62,281 nucleotides of DNA from an uncultured Acetatifactor sp. (GCA_910586835.1 CAJUJU010000016.1:1-62281); one strand, 5' to 3'. Counted from the first letter of the stretch, positions 43,169-52,778 are shown. The notes: a model not told the origin generated them from the sequence alone. Numbers and translations are program-made.

Positions 43169-45241
43169 ATGAAAAAAAGACTCATTGCGCTGCTTTTAGC
43201 AGGCACAATGGCCGTTTCTCTGGCAGCCTGCGGTCCGGACAATAGCAATCCGAGCGACAGCGTCTCCAACGGTTCTTCGGAAGATGTGCAGCAATCAACA
43301 CCGTCAGAATCGACCCCGGAGGAATCCACCCCGGAAACGACCCCTGCCCCTGAGGCACAGGGCTACAGCGAGGCTCCCATGCTTGCGGATCTGGTACAGG
43401 GCGGAACCCTTCCCAAGCTGGAGGACAGACTTCCCGCAGCGGACGATATCTTTGTAGATACGGCAGACGCGGCAGGAAATCCCCTGGAGATCGGTACATA
43501 CGGCGGTGTGATCAATCTGCTGGGTGCAGGCGGCAGCTGGGGCCTTTCCAGACCCGTTCTGGAAGGTATCATCCGCTACAATTCCGACGGAACCTACTAC
43601 GCAAACGTCATCAAGAGCTTTGAACACAACGACGACTACACGGTATGGACCTTCAAGCTCAGAGAAGGCATGAAGTGGTCCGACGGCGAAGATTTCAATG
43701 CCGACGACATCACCTTCTGGTACTATATGTGCCATCTCACCAACTACGACACCAAGAAGAGCTGGGCTGCTCTGAAAGAGACCGTAGACGGGGAAGACGC
43801 ATGGGCAAACCTGGAAAAGGTTGACGACTACACCGTTACCTGGACCTTCGCAAATCCCAAGTTCCCCGCTGACTTTGTTGAAAACGGCGACTTCAAGTGG
43901 TGCTGGGCTCCCGAGCACTATCTGAATGACATGATTCCGGATTCCGTCTATGTGGAGAATCCCTACTGGGAAAAGACAGGCCTCAGCGACGAGCAGGTGC
44001 TCCTCAATGCGCAGGCAAAGGGCATCGACGCCGCAACCGTCAGCGACCTGGGCAAGGCTGTCACCTACTACTGGTGGAACGAGGACGGCATTCCCAACCT
44101 GAACTCCTATGTGCTGACCACAAAGGAAGGCAACAATTCCAGGGATGCACAGCTCTGCATTCTGGAGCGCAACCCTTACTTCTGGAAGGTTGACGCACAG
44201 GGACAGCAGCTTCCCTACTGTGATGAGATCCACTTTAACGCAACCTCCGAGGACGGACAGGATCAGCTGATGTTCCGTTCCGGCGAGCTGGATATCATCG
44301 AGGTGGCAATGCAGGATATCTCCTCCCTTCTCACCGACCTGGGCGACAAGGCACAGCTTCGTACCCTGGCAAGCACGAACTGGGGATCCTATCTGCTCAC
44401 CTTCAACTACACCTGCACCGACAAGAATTATGCTGATCTGTTCTCCAACGTGAAATTCCGTGAGGCTATGTCCATCTGTGTGGACCGCGACCAGGTTTCC
44501 GGTCTCCTTTCGGAAGGCTTCCTGGAGCCCGGCCAGTGTGCTCCTCAGGAAGGAAACTTCGGCTACGACGCAGAGTGGGAAGCAAAGTGGACTGACTACA
44601 GTGTAGACAACGCAAAGAAGCTTCTGGAAGAATGCGGCCTTGTGATGGGCAGCGACGGCTTCTATGATTTTGCAGACGGCACGGACTTTACTCTGACAAT
44701 TTACACCTATACGGATTCCGGCGCTGCGGATGCTTATCCTGTTTTTGAGCAGTATTATAAGGCAGCAGGCATCAATTGTGCCACAAAGGATATCGAAGTA
44801 TCCGCATTTGACACGGAAGTTGACAACAACAACTGGTATGCAATCCTTGGACCTCACACTGCCATCGGCGGCGTTTCCCTGAAATCCAGGGTACAGCCCT
44901 TCGTTCCCATCGCTCAGTCCGCTGAGTGGTACGGCGAGTACGGCACCTACTACGGCACAAACGGCGAGCAGGGTGTGAAGCCTGAGGGAGATATGGCAAA
45001 GCTGGTAGAGATCTATGAGAAATGGAAAGCAACTCCCGACTCAGCCGAGAGAGATCAGTACACTCTGGATATCTACAATCTCCACAAAGAGAACCTCTGG
45101 ACCATCGCGTACCTGAAGGCAGCCGGCGCTTACAGCCTGGTCAGCTCCAAGGTTCACAACTATCCGGATCTGTTGGTATCTGACGACCTGTATCAGTACC
45201 AGAACATCATCCACTACTGGACACTGTTCAAGACAGAGTAA
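43169..45241 (+). CDS. Extracellular solute-binding lipoprotein (SBP family 5)
   Basis: 690 residues. A lipoprotein signal ends in the lipobox LAAC at residue 21 (MKKRLIALLLAGTMAVSLAAC). After a Ser/Thr/Pro/Glu-rich tether (about 25-65) comes the large Opp/Dpp-type binding domain with WTFKLREGMKWSDGEDFNADDITFW. Family 5 proteins capture peptides, nickel or plant oligosaccharides. Its place next to an AraC regulator and glycan enzymes favours an oligosaccharide. It is the first gene of a complete importer operon. A hairpin after it can reduce downstream expression. Confidence 0.88.
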   Translation: MKKRLIALLLAGTMAVSLAACGPDNSNPSDSVSNGSSEDVQQSTPSESTPEESTPETTPAPEAQGYSEAPMLADLVQGGTLPKLEDRLPAADDIFVDTADAAGNPLEIGTYGGVINLLGAGGSWGLSRPVLEGIIRYNSDGTYYANVIKSFEHNDDYTVWTFKLREGMKWSDGEDFNADDITFWYYMCHLTNYDTKKSWAALKETVDGEDAWANLEKVDDYTVTWTFANPKFPADFVENGDFKWCWAPEHYLNDMIPDSVYVENPYWEKTGLSDEQVLLNAQAKGIDAATVSDLGKAVTYYWWNEDGIPNLNSYVLTTKEGNNSRDAQLCILERNPYFWKVDAQGQQLPYCDEIHFNATSEDGQDQLMFRSGELDIIEVAMQDISSLLTDLGDKAQLRTLASTNWGSYLLTFNYTCTDKNYADLFSNVKFREAMSICVDRDQVSGLLSEGFLEPGQCAPQEGNFGYDAEWEAKWTDYSVDNAKKLLEECGLVMGSDGFYDFADGTDFTLTIYTYTDSGAADAYPVFEQYYKAAGINCATKDIEVSAFDTEVDNNNWYAILGPHTAIGGVSLKSRVQPFVPIAQSAEWYGEYGTYYGTNGEQGVKPEGDMAKLVEIYEKWKATPDSAERDQYTLDIYNLHKENLWTIAYLKAAGAYSLVSSKVHNYPDLLVSDDLYQYQNIIHYWTLFKTE

Positions 45242-45299
45242 AAAAGTGTCCCTTCGTGATGCTTTGGTCACGACGTAATTTCTTATAAGACAATGACTT

Positions 45300-45337
45300 C
45301 CGGAGGCGGGGACCCGTTCCCATGCCTCCGGATTTTT
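45300..45337 (+). terminator. Partial terminator between binding protein and permease genes
   Basis: CCGGAGGC (45300-45307) pairs with GCCTCCGG (45324-45331), followed by ATTTTTC. Placed inside the operon, it would let only some transcripts continue, giving more binding protein than permease, as is common in such systems. Confidence 0.75.
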
Positions 45338-45356
45338 CAAGAAAGGGAATTTTCCA

Positions 45357-46487
45357 ATGGAAGAAAATGCGTACAAATCAGAGAGCATGCATGAAGGCGT
45401 TCCGAAGAAAACCCTGTTGGAATCTGTGAGCGATTTCTTCAAAAAGGATCTCGTACAGTACATCGTGAAGCGCATTCTGATGTTCGTTCCCACATTACTT
45501 TTAATTTCGATTCTTGTTTTCTTCGTCATCCAGCTTCCCCCCGGAGATTATGTTTCCGCTCACATTGCAGCGCTTGCAACGGAGGGCGAAATCGTAGACG
45601 CGGATTACGCTGCGCAGCTCCGGGCGGACTACGGACTGGATCTGCCCATTCATGAACAGTATATCAAATGGATCAAGGACATAATCTGGACTCCCACGGA
45701 TTCCACCTACTATCGGCTCTATGGCTCCCATCACAACTGGAAGTATTCCTTCGCCTATGGGCGGGATGTCTGGGATGTGGTGGACGACCGGCTCGGACTG
45801 ACGATTCTGGTTACTGCAATCATCATGATTTTCCAGTATGCCGTATCTCTGCCCATCGCAGTCTACGCTTCCACTCACCAGTACTCCGTCGGAGATTACG
45901 TCTCCTCCGTCATCGGATTTTTGGGTGCGGCGATACCAAACTTTATTCTCGCCATTGTGCTGATGTACCTGTCCTACAAATGGACGGGAAATGCAAACGT
46001 GGGCCTGTTTACACAGGAAATGCTGCAAAACGGCATACACCTGTATAATTTCGGTGATTTTCTGAAAAGAATGATCATTCCGATTCTTGTCATCGGCACC
46101 AGCGGCACCTGCGGTATCATTCGTTCCGTGCGGGCTCAGATGCTGGACGAGGTCGGCAGACAATACACCCTGACTGCAAGGGCAAAGGGCGTGCCGGAGC
46201 GCACCATCATCATGAAGTACTGCTTCCGCGCTGCCATCAATCCCACTGTCTCCGGCCTGGGCGGCGTACTTTCCAGCCTGTTCTCCGGCTCTACGGTAAC
46301 TGCCATGGTGCTGAACATGCAGATCCAGGGACCCGTACTCTTTAAAGCCCTTCAGGCGCAGGATATGTATCTTGCCGGGGCAATCGTCATGGTTCAGGCA
46401 GTTCTGGTTGTCATCGGTATTCTGTTCTCCGATATCGCACTGGCATTCCTGGATCCCAGAATCCGTTACTCAGGAGGTGGCAGATAA
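45357..46487 (+). CDS. ABC importer permease (DppB/OppB type)
   Basis: 376 residues. A 40-residue cytoplasmic N-terminus precedes the first helix (ILMFVPTLLLISILVFFVI). Five more helices follow, and the coupling motif typical of the family lies in QYTLTARAKGVPERTIIMKY (EAA-like loop). It forms the membrane channel with the next gene. Its stop overlaps the start of the next gene by one base (TAATG). Confidence 0.9.
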   Translation: MEENAYKSESMHEGVPKKTLLESVSDFFKKDLVQYIVKRILMFVPTLLLISILVFFVIQLPPGDYVSAHIAALATEGEIVDADYAAQLRADYGLDLPIHEQYIKWIKDIIWTPTDSTYYRLYGSHHNWKYSFAYGRDVWDVVDDRLGLTILVTAIIMIFQYAVSLPIAVYASTHQYSVGDYVSSVIGFLGAAIPNFILAIVLMYLSYKWTGNANVGLFTQEMLQNGIHLYNFGDFLKRMIIPILVIGTSGTCGIIRSVRAQMLDEVGRQYTLTARAKGVPERTIIMKYCFRAAINPTVSGLGGVLSSLFSGSTVTAMVLNMQIQGPVLFKALQAQDMYLAGAIVMVQAVLVVIGILFSDIALAFLDPRIRYSGGGR

Positions 46488-47608
46488 TGTGGAAAAAGAA
46501 ACAGAAAACCAACGATGATTATTATCTTGCTTCCCAATGGACCCTGATGGGCAGAAAGCTGAAAAAGCATAAGCTTGCAAAATTCTCCATGCTCATCCTG
46601 CTGATCCTCTATGTGTGCGCTCTGTTTGCGGATTTCCTGGCGCCCTACTCGCTGGATGAGTTTGATGCCCTGTACAAGAACAGCGCTCCCTCCACGATTC
46701 ACTGGACCTATGAGGGCGAGTTTGTGGGGCCTCATATCTACAAACTGGAGAAGACCATTGACAAGACGGACTTTTCCGTGACCATCACGGAGGACACATC
46801 GGAATATTATAAGCTGCGTTTCTTCGTACACGGCTCGGAATATAAGATCCTGGGACTGATTCCCTGCGACATCCACCTCTTTGGTGTGAGCGAGGGAAGC
46901 AATGGCGGAAGCGGCGCGAAGATCATGCTCTTCGGAACGGACTCCCTGGGACGGGATATCTTCTCCCGTGTACTTCTGGGAAGCCGTATCTCCCTGACCA
47001 TCCCTTTTGCCAGCGCCGTCATCAGCTTCTTCCTGGGCGTTACCATCGGTTCCATCTCCGGATATTTCGGAGGAGCCATTGACATCGTGATCCAGAGAAT
47101 CATCGAGGTCATCGGAGCCGTTCCTCAGATTCCTCTCTGGATGGCCCTCTCTGCGGCAATTCCTCCGGGAATCTCCACCGTAAAGATGTATTTTTACATA
47201 ACCATCATTCTCTCCTTTATCAACTGGACCGGAATGGCCCGGGTGGTCCGCGGAAAATTCCTGTCCCTGAAGAATGAGGATTATGTCATGGCGGCAAGAC
47301 TTTCCGGCGTATCCACCTGGAAGATCATCTGGAAACACCTGGTTCCCGGGTTTATGAGTTACCTGATCGTTTCGGTCACTCTCGGCATTCCGGGCTCCAT
47401 CGTGGGTGAGACTTCCATGTCCTACCTGGGACTCGGCATCAAATCTCCCGCAACCAGCTGGGGCGTGCTGCTCCAGGAGGCAAGCTCCGTCACTGATGTC
47501 GCAAGCAATCCCCATAAGCTGATACCCATCATTTTTGTGACCATCGCAGTTCTTGCCTTCAATTTCCTGGGAGACGGAATCCGCGACGCCGCCGACCCCT
47601 ATAAATAA
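46487..47608 (+). CDS. ABC importer permease (DppC/OppC type)
   Basis: 373 residues, N-terminal helix LAKFSMLILLILYVCALFADFLAPY, then a long extracytoplasmic segment (about 60-145), then the permease domain with GTDSLGRDIFSRVLLGSRISL and the coupling loop DYVMAARLSGVSTWKIIWKH. It pairs with the upstream permease. AGGAGG lies ten bases upstream of the ATG. Confidence 0.9.
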   Translation: MWKKKQKTNDDYYLASQWTLMGRKLKKHKLAKFSMLILLILYVCALFADFLAPYSLDEFDALYKNSAPSTIHWTYEGEFVGPHIYKLEKTIDKTDFSVTITEDTSEYYKLRFFVHGSEYKILGLIPCDIHLFGVSEGSNGGSGAKIMLFGTDSLGRDIFSRVLLGSRISLTIPFASAVISFFLGVTIGSISGYFGGAIDIVIQRIIEVIGAVPQIPLWMALSAAIPPGISTVKMYFYITIILSFINWTGMARVVRGKFLSLKNEDYVMAARLSGVSTWKIIWKHLVPGFMSYLIVSVTLGIPGSIVGETSMSYLGLGIKSPATSWGVLLQEASSVTDVASNPHKLIPIIFVTIAVLAFNFLGDGIRDAADPYK

Positions 47609-47667
47609 AAGAAAGCTGCTTCCAGATATGGAATTGACGCCCGCCAAAGCGGGCAAGGAGAGGAAAC

Positions 47668-48726
47668 ATGAACAAAGATAATATTCTTGAAGTCAAAGAC
47701 CTCCATGTTGACATTCATATGACGGAGGGACTTCTGACAGCAGTCCGGGGCGTAAACTTTGAAATGAAAAAGGGTGAGACACTGGGCCTGGTAGGTGAAT
47801 CGGGCTGCGGCAAATCTCTGACCTGTAAGGCTATTTTAGGCATCAACGACAAAAAATGCGTTCCCAGCGGACAGATTCTGTTCGATTCGGAGGGACTGGG
47901 CCAGACCGATCTCCTTTCGCTGGATCAAAGGGGCCCGGAGATCCGTTCCATAAGGGGCAAGGAAATTTCCATGATCTTCCAGGAGCCCATGGTGGCCTTT
48001 TCCCCCATGTATACCATAGGGAATCAGATCAATGAAGCCACAAGGCTCCATATCACCAAGGACAAGAAAAAATCCAAGGAAATCTCCCTGGAGGTGATGC
48101 GCAAGGTGGGCATCGCCAACGTGGAAAAGCGCTATAACCAGTATCCCCACGAGTTTTCCGGCGGTATGCTGCAGCGTGCCCTCATCGCCATGGCGCTGGT
48201 GTGCAACCCCAAGATGCTGATCGCTGACGAGCCCACTACCGCTCTGGACGTTACCATTCAGGCACAGATCCTGGAGCTGATGAAGGAACTGCAGAAGGAT
48301 TTCAACATGGCAATCCTTTTCATCACCCATGACCTGGGCGTTGTCGCAAAGATGTGCGACAGGGTGGCGGTAATGTATCTGGGCAAGATCGTGGAGAGCG
48401 CAGATGCATCGGAGATTTACGCAAATCCCCAGCACCCCTACACAAGAGGACTGATCGGCTCCGTACACAAGATCGGCTCCAAGAAGGAGGAGCGACTGTT
48501 TTCCATCGAGGGAACCGTTCCTCTCGCCATGAACCTGCCCAAGGCCTGCGGATTCTATGACCGCTGCGACGTCCGCATCGAGGGACTCTGCGACCGGGCG
48601 GAACCGGAACTGGTAGAAACGTCCCCCGGGCACAAAATTGCCTGCTTTAACTGTCCCCACGAAGCCTGCCGCGCTGAGAGGGCCAGAGTGGAGGCTATCC
48701 TGAAAAAGGAGGAGGCTAAGGCATGA
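47668..48726 (+). CDS. ABC importer ATPase (OppD/DppD type)
   Basis: 352 residues: Walker A GESGCGKSLT, Q-loop IFQEPMVAFSP, signature FSGGMLQRA, Walker B MLIADEPTTALD and H-loop FITHDLG. The C-terminal oligo_HPY extension has the cysteines GFYDRCDVRIEGLCDR. It hydrolyses ATP to drive import with OppF. Its 3' end overlaps the next gene by 4 bp (ATGA). Confidence 0.92.
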   Translation: MNKDNILEVKDLHVDIHMTEGLLTAVRGVNFEMKKGETLGLVGESGCGKSLTCKAILGINDKKCVPSGQILFDSEGLGQTDLLSLDQRGPEIRSIRGKEISMIFQEPMVAFSPMYTIGNQINEATRLHITKDKKKSKEISLEVMRKVGIANVEKRYNQYPHEFSGGMLQRALIAMALVCNPKMLIADEPTTALDVTIQAQILELMKELQKDFNMAILFITHDLGVVAKMCDRVAVMYLGKIVESADASEIYANPQHPYTRGLIGSVHKIGSKKEERLFSIEGTVPLAMNLPKACGFYDRCDVRIEGLCDRAEPELVETSPGHKIACFNCPHEACRAERARVEAILKKEEAKA

Positions 48727-49751
48727 ACAAAGACAATATCATGGAAGTCAAGGGCCTGCACAAGCGCTTTACTTCCAAGGGTGTTACAGTAAAGGCGGTA
48801 ACGGATGTCAGCTTCAACGTAAAGCCGGGAGAAACCATCGGCATCGTAGGCGAATCCGGCTGCGGAAAGACCACGCTGGGACGCTGTATCGTGCGGGCCT
48901 ACGACGCCTCTGAAGGCCAGGTCTTCTATCGCACAAAGGACGGCGAAGAGCTGGACTTCCTGAAGGTGGATAAAAAGAAGATGAAGGAAATCCGAAAGGA
49001 AATCCAGATGATTTTCCAGGATCCCTACTCTTCTCTCGACCCCAGGATGACGGTTCTCGACATCATCAAGGAACCGTTGAAGGCAAACTTTCCGAAAATG
49101 CCCAAGGCAGAGATGGATCAGCGGGCAAAGACGATTGCGGAGAAGGTTGGCTTGAACCCCATGTACCTGATGCGCTATCCCCACGCCTTTTCCGGAGGAC
49201 AGCGCCAGCGCATCGGCATCGCCAGAGCGTTGGTCATCGAACCTCAGATCATTGTCTGCGACGAAGCCGTCTCCGCCCTTGACGTATCCATCCAGGCACA
49301 GGTCATCAACCTGCTGCGGGATCTGCAGAAGGAACTGAACCTGACCTACCTGTTTATCAGCCACGATCTCTCGGTGGTGGAGCATATTTCCGACAAGGTA
49401 GGGGTTATGTACCTGGGCCGCATGGTGGAATTCGGTCCGGCAGAGGAAATGTTTGAAAAACCCATGCATCCTTATACGGAGGCTCTGCTCTCCGCGGTGC
49501 CCGTGGCGGATCCCGGCATCCAAATCGAGCGTATCCCCTTAAAGGGAGAAATTCCCAACCCCGCAAACCCGCCAAGCGGCTGTTACTTCCACGAAAGATG
49601 TCACTACTGCATTGACAAGTGTAAGACAGACTCGCCTGCGCTGGCAGAGATGCCCGACGGAAGGCTCTGCGCATGCCACAGAGCTAAGGAACTGAACCTC
49701 CGCGGCTTTACCTACGACGAGGGAGCAAGGACACAGCAGTCGGCCGAATAG
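48723..49751 (+). CDS. ABC importer ATPase (OppF/DppF type)
   Basis: 342 residues: Walker A GESGCGKTTLG, Q-loop IFQDPYSSLDPRM, signature FSGGQRQRI, Walker B IIVCDEAVSALD and H-loop FISHDLS. The oligo_HPY end has CYFHERCHYCIDKC. It is the last gene of the importer operon. No strong terminator is seen before the promoter of mntP at 49,777. Confidence 0.92.
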   Translation: MNKDNIMEVKGLHKRFTSKGVTVKAVTDVSFNVKPGETIGIVGESGCGKTTLGRCIVRAYDASEGQVFYRTKDGEELDFLKVDKKKMKEIRKEIQMIFQDPYSSLDPRMTVLDIIKEPLKANFPKMPKAEMDQRAKTIAEKVGLNPMYLMRYPHAFSGGQRQRIGIARALVIEPQIIVCDEAVSALDVSIQAQVINLLRDLQKELNLTYLFISHDLSVVEHISDKVGVMYLGRMVEFGPAEEMFEKPMHPYTEALLSAVPVADPGIQIERIPLKGEIPNPANPPSGCYFHERCHYCIDKCKTDSPALAEMPDGRLCACHRAKELNLRGFTYDEGARTQQSAE

Positions 49752-49776
49752 TCCCCGTTTTCTTCCTTTTCTCCTG

Positions 49777-49805
49777 TTGACAAGGAGCGGGAATTCGGCT
49801 ATACT
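49777..49805 (+). promoter_or_regulatory. mntP promoter
   Basis: TTGACA (49777-49782) and TATACT (49800-49805) are exactly 17 bp apart, a near-ideal vegetative promoter. Transcription would begin near 49,812, just ahead of the riboswitch. Confidence 0.85.
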
Positions 49806-49825
49806 TTATCCAATATCTGGAATTC

Positions 49826-49985
49826 CTGTGAGGGAGTAATTGACGGCTGCTGCCGGGGCAATATCAACACAATGACGGATTTCGTCTGGTATTGCCGAAA
49901 CAATTTCGATTGTGACAATGAGACTCATGGACATTTATACCGCGCATGTTTCCTGCGCCGGGTATAAGCTGTCCGTGAGTCTTTT
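49826..49985 (+). ncRNA. Manganese riboswitch (yybP-ykoY type) with terminator platform
   Basis: The leader contains GGGAGTA (49832-49838 region) and TGAGACTCA (49919-49927), the hallmarks of the yybP-ykoY aptamer. P1 can form between CTGTGAG (49826-49832) and CTCATGG (49924-49930). The same CTCATGG is part of the left arm GACTCATGGACA (49922-49933) of a strong terminator whose right arm is TGTCCGTGAGTC (49970-49981), followed by TTTT. Inner TTATACC/GGTATAA extends the stem. The two structures exclude each other, so Mn(II) binding should prevent termination and turn on mntP. The gene that follows is a manganese exporter, which fits. Confidence 0.88.
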
Positions 49986-50016
49986 ACTGTCAGGAACCGC
50001 CCGGAATCCAGACAAA

Positions 50017-50082
50017 CAGGAGGGATAAGGTTGAAAAAATTCGTTTCAACCTCCCTGATTTGAGTGCGCGCTGAAGCGCGCA
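50017..50082 (+). other. Two further hairpins in the mntP leader
   Basis: GGTTGAAA (50029-50036) pairs with TTTCAACC (50044-50051), with CAGG/CCTG outside. Next, TGCGCGC (50065-50071) and GCGCGCA (50076-50082) close a TGAA tetraloop. The ribosome site GGGAG (50086-50090) lies just after. They may affect translation, or simply be leader structure. Confidence 0.6.
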
Positions 50083-50095
50083 GACGGGAGCAAAA

Positions 50096-50656
50096 ATGAG
50101 TCTGTTTACCTTGTTTGTCACCGCAGTTGGATTATCCATGGACGCCTTTGCCGTCTCCGTGTGCAAGGGACTTGCCATGAAAAAACTCTCACCGAAAAAA
50201 GCCCTTATCATCGGGCTCTGGTTCGGAAGTTTTCAGGCGCTGATGCCCGGCATCGGCTATCTGCTGGGCACGCGCTTCGAAAAATATGTGACGACCTTTG
50301 ACCACTGGATCGCCTTTGTTCTGCTGGGTCTGATCGGCTTCAACATGATCAGGGAAGCCCTGACGGGGGAGGAAGAACAGACCGACGACTCTACAGACGC
50401 AAAAACCATGTTCCTGCTGGCCGTAGCCACCAGCATCGACGCCCTGGCCGTAGGAATCACCTACGCCTTCCTGCAGGTTCAGATCCTGCCCGCCATAACC
50501 TTCATCGGCGCGGTCACCTTCAGTCTCTCCGTGGCAGGCGTAAAAATCGGCAACCTGTTCGGCCTGAAATACAAGTCCCGGGCCGAGATCGCAGGCGGCG
50601 TCATCCTGATTCTCATGGGTACGAAAATCCTGCTGGAGCATCTTGGCGTGCTGTGA
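50096..50656 (+). CDS. mntP: Manganese efflux pump MntP
   Basis: 186 residues, six membrane helices, in two similar halves. The conserved acidic residues sit in GLSMDAFAVSVCKG (about 12-25) and ATSIDALAVGITYAF (about 110-124). It exports Mn(II) from the cytoplasm and is under the upstream riboswitch. The 344-bp gap before it holds promoter, riboswitch and hairpins. The stop is 11 bp from the end of the convergent BlaR1-like gene. Confidence 0.93.
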   Translation: MSLFTLFVTAVGLSMDAFAVSVCKGLAMKKLSPKKALIIGLWFGSFQALMPGIGYLLGTRFEKYVTTFDHWIAFVLLGLIGFNMIREALTGEEEQTDDSTDAKTMFLLAVATSIDALAVGITYAFLQVQILPAITFIGAVTFSLSVAGVKIGNLFGLKYKSRAEIAGGVILILMGTKILLEHLGVL

Positions 50657-50667
50657 GACCTGAAGCT

Positions 50668-52410
50668 TTATTCCAGCCCGAAGTCAACCGGATAAAGCTG
50701 CGGCACCTCCGCTGCCGTTTTCGGTTCGGCCACAAGCCTGCCCTCCAGAGTGCTCAGAAGTACCGTGGCGTTTTCCAGCATTCCATTGACAGCTTCCTCA
50801 AACGCCCTCATCTCATCGGTTTTCTGCCCCACGGACAGATCAAAATCCACAGACCAGGTCTCCACCTCCGAGGGCTGACCGCCTTCCAGCGCAAACAGTG
50901 TACAGGTATAGCTGCCGAATCCCTGATACATGGCGGGCTGATACCGGATCAAATAATCCTGTCCGTTTTTCTTATATAACAGGACTGCGCTCCAGCCAAT
51001 GTGGGGGATTCCGGCTTCCTCGCTCCAAAGCACGGTTCCGTCCTGCTTTTGCACCTCCAGCACATAGAGCTCCCCTTCTGCCGTTTCACGCACCTGGAAG
51101 CCCTCCGGCCGGCCGTCCCGGTCCAGGTCGGCATCCAACTGCCAGTTCACCGTGTCAAGCGCTTCCGACAGCACCGTCTCCCCCTGATGCCTGCTGATAA
51201 AAGCAACTGCATCCTCCCGCCTGATATCAATGTAATCAGAGACTCCGGTATCCGCCTCCAGATAAATATACATGGGACTGACCTTCGGTCCGACCTCCCC
51301 TCCCCCGATCCTCAGGGTGAACTTTTCGTCGATCTCATAAACGCGGATATACAATCCGGAGCCCGCCTCGTAATAACAAAACCCATCAAAATCTCCCCAG
51401 GTAAGCGCTTCCCCCTTCCGGGCAAGCTCTACCACCCGCTCCAACGTCAGCTGCTGTGAGACAGCCTCCTCCTGACCGGCCGGATTGGTGAGAAAGCACA
51501 CCGCTGCTGCCCCACAGGCAACGATTGCAGCCGCAGCAATCCGGAAAGCGGGCTTTTTGTAGTTCAGCACGGCCCTCACTCTCTCCTTTACCCCCACTTC
51601 TCCGAAGGACAAGGGACAGGCGGCAACACTTCTGCGGCCGATACTGCAGGCAAGCAGCGCCTGGGAATAATTCGCCCGCTGCTCCCTGTCAAACTCCCTG
51701 ACCACCCATTCATCGCAGGCCAGCTCGATATCCCGGCACAGCAGCACATATGCCAGCCACATCAGCGGATGAAACCAGTAGACAGCCAGCAGGAGAAAGC
51801 CAAGGGGCTTCCACCAGTGATCCCCACGGCGAATATGAGCCTGCTCATGGGCCACCACATAGGTCAGCTCTTCTTCGGACAACCGAGTCGGAAGATAAAT
51901 CTTCGGCCCAAACATTCCCAGCACGAAAGGCGAACCAACCCGCTCGCTCCGGAAGATATTGTCCCGCAGAACCACTGCCGTACTCACCCGTCTGCAAAGC
52001 GCCAGATAGCTGAAAACGGAGTACAGAACCAGGACAGAACCCCCGCATACCCAGACAAAAGACAAAAGCGCCATAACATTTGTTCCTTCCTGTGCAGGTT
52101 CCGGAACATTCCGTACGGTTCTCTCCTCCAGATACTCATTCACCCGATCATCCACGGGTCCAATTCCCGTATGCACCGTAATGCCGGAGCCGGACAGAGC
52201 CTCCTCCTGTATGGTCTGTGCGCTGGGAACCAGGCTCAGACTGCTCTCCACCGAGATCGGACAGATCAGCCGAAGCGCCACGATTCCCCAGAGCAGTACA
52301 TGGCTCCACCCCGGCGCCTTCCTCAGGACAAACCGCAGTCCCACCACCGCCAGAATCAGCCAGCCCGCTGAAATACTTCTGTTCAGTACCTCCAGAAAAA
52401 GTCCCGTCAT
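50668..52410 (-). CDS. BlaR1/MecR1-like M56 membrane metalloprotease
   Basis: 580 residues. The N-terminal half has about four membrane helices and the M56 zinc site HEQAHIRRGDHWWK (HExxH form) with the downstream Glu in DIELACDEWVV. In BlaR1 this protease is activated by an outside sensor and cleaves the repressor BlaI. Here the extracellular C-terminal half (about 310-580) does not show the penicillin-binding motifs SxxK or KTG; it is a beta-rich domain of unknown ligand. The start overlaps the BlaI-like stop by 4 bp (ATGA). Confidence 0.85.
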   Translation of the reverse strand: MTGLFLEVLNRSISAGWLILAVVGLRFVLRKAPGWSHVLLWGIVALRLICPISVESSLSLVPSAQTIQEEALSGSGITVHTGIGPVDDRVNEYLEERTVRNVPEPAQEGTNVMALLSFVWVCGGSVLVLYSVFSYLALCRRVSTAVVLRDNIFRSERVGSPFVLGMFGPKIYLPTRLSEEELTYVVAHEQAHIRRGDHWWKPLGFLLLAVYWFHPLMWLAYVLLCRDIELACDEWVVREFDREQRANYSQALLACSIGRRSVAACPLSFGEVGVKERVRAVLNYKKPAFRIAAAAIVACGAAAVCFLTNPAGQEEAVSQQLTLERVVELARKGEALTWGDFDGFCYYEAGSGLYIRVYEIDEKFTLRIGGGEVGPKVSPMYIYLEADTGVSDYIDIRREDAVAFISRHQGETVLSEALDTVNWQLDADLDRDGRPEGFQVRETAEGELYVLEVQKQDGTVLWSEEAGIPHIGWSAVLLYKKNGQDYLIRYQPAMYQGFGSYTCTLFALEGGQPSEVETWSVDFDLSVGQKTDEMRAFEEAVNGMLENATVLLSTLEGRLVAEPKTAAEVPQLYPVDFGLE

Positions 52411-52778
52411 TCCCTGCCTCCATTCCGGAAGCGGTCAATCATCCGCTGTACCTGGTCAATCTCTTCCTCCGTGACGCTCCGGTGCTTTGTGAACGCAGCG
52501 ACAAAGGCTGGCAGCGAGCCCTCAAACTTTTTCTCCACCAACTCGTCTATCTCCGCCGCCTGCACCTGATCCTTGGTGACCAGCGCCGACACAACACTGT
52601 TTTCATTCTTCAGAATCCCCCGTTGGGACAGACGCTTTATAACCGTATAAGTGGTAGTGGGCTTCCAGCCCAACCGCTGTCTGCAAATCTCCACCAGTTC
52701 GCTGCTCCTCACCGGTTCATGCTCCCACAAAATCAGACAGAAACGATACTCACTTTCAAATACCTTTGGTGTTTCCAT
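52407..52778 (-). CDS. BlaI/MecI-type repressor
   Basis: 123 residues. The winged helix (about 10-75) has EYRFCLILWEHEPVRSSELVEI and WKPTTTYTVIKRLSQRGIL, and the C-terminal dimerisation helices follow. It should repress its own operon at the two palindromes upstream and be inactivated by the M56 partner. ATG 52778 follows GAGGGGG; the upstream open frame of 17 residues runs into the operator. Confidence 0.9.
   Translation of the reverse strand: METPKVFESEYRFCLILWEHEPVRSSELVEICRQRLGWKPTTTYTVIKRLSQRGILKNENSVVSALVTKDQVQAAEIDELVEKKFEGSLPAFVAAFTKHRSVTEEEIDQVQRMIDRFRNGGRE

Noticed and set aside
43304..44857. 517-codon open frame on the minus strand opposite the binding-protein gene
   Set aside because: The plus-strand gene has a signal peptide, lipobox and binding-domain motifs; the antisense frame has none.
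50668..52410. Beta-lactam resistance sensor
   Set aside because: The M56 protease is clear, but the penicillin-binding motifs are absent and no resistance gene is adjacent.
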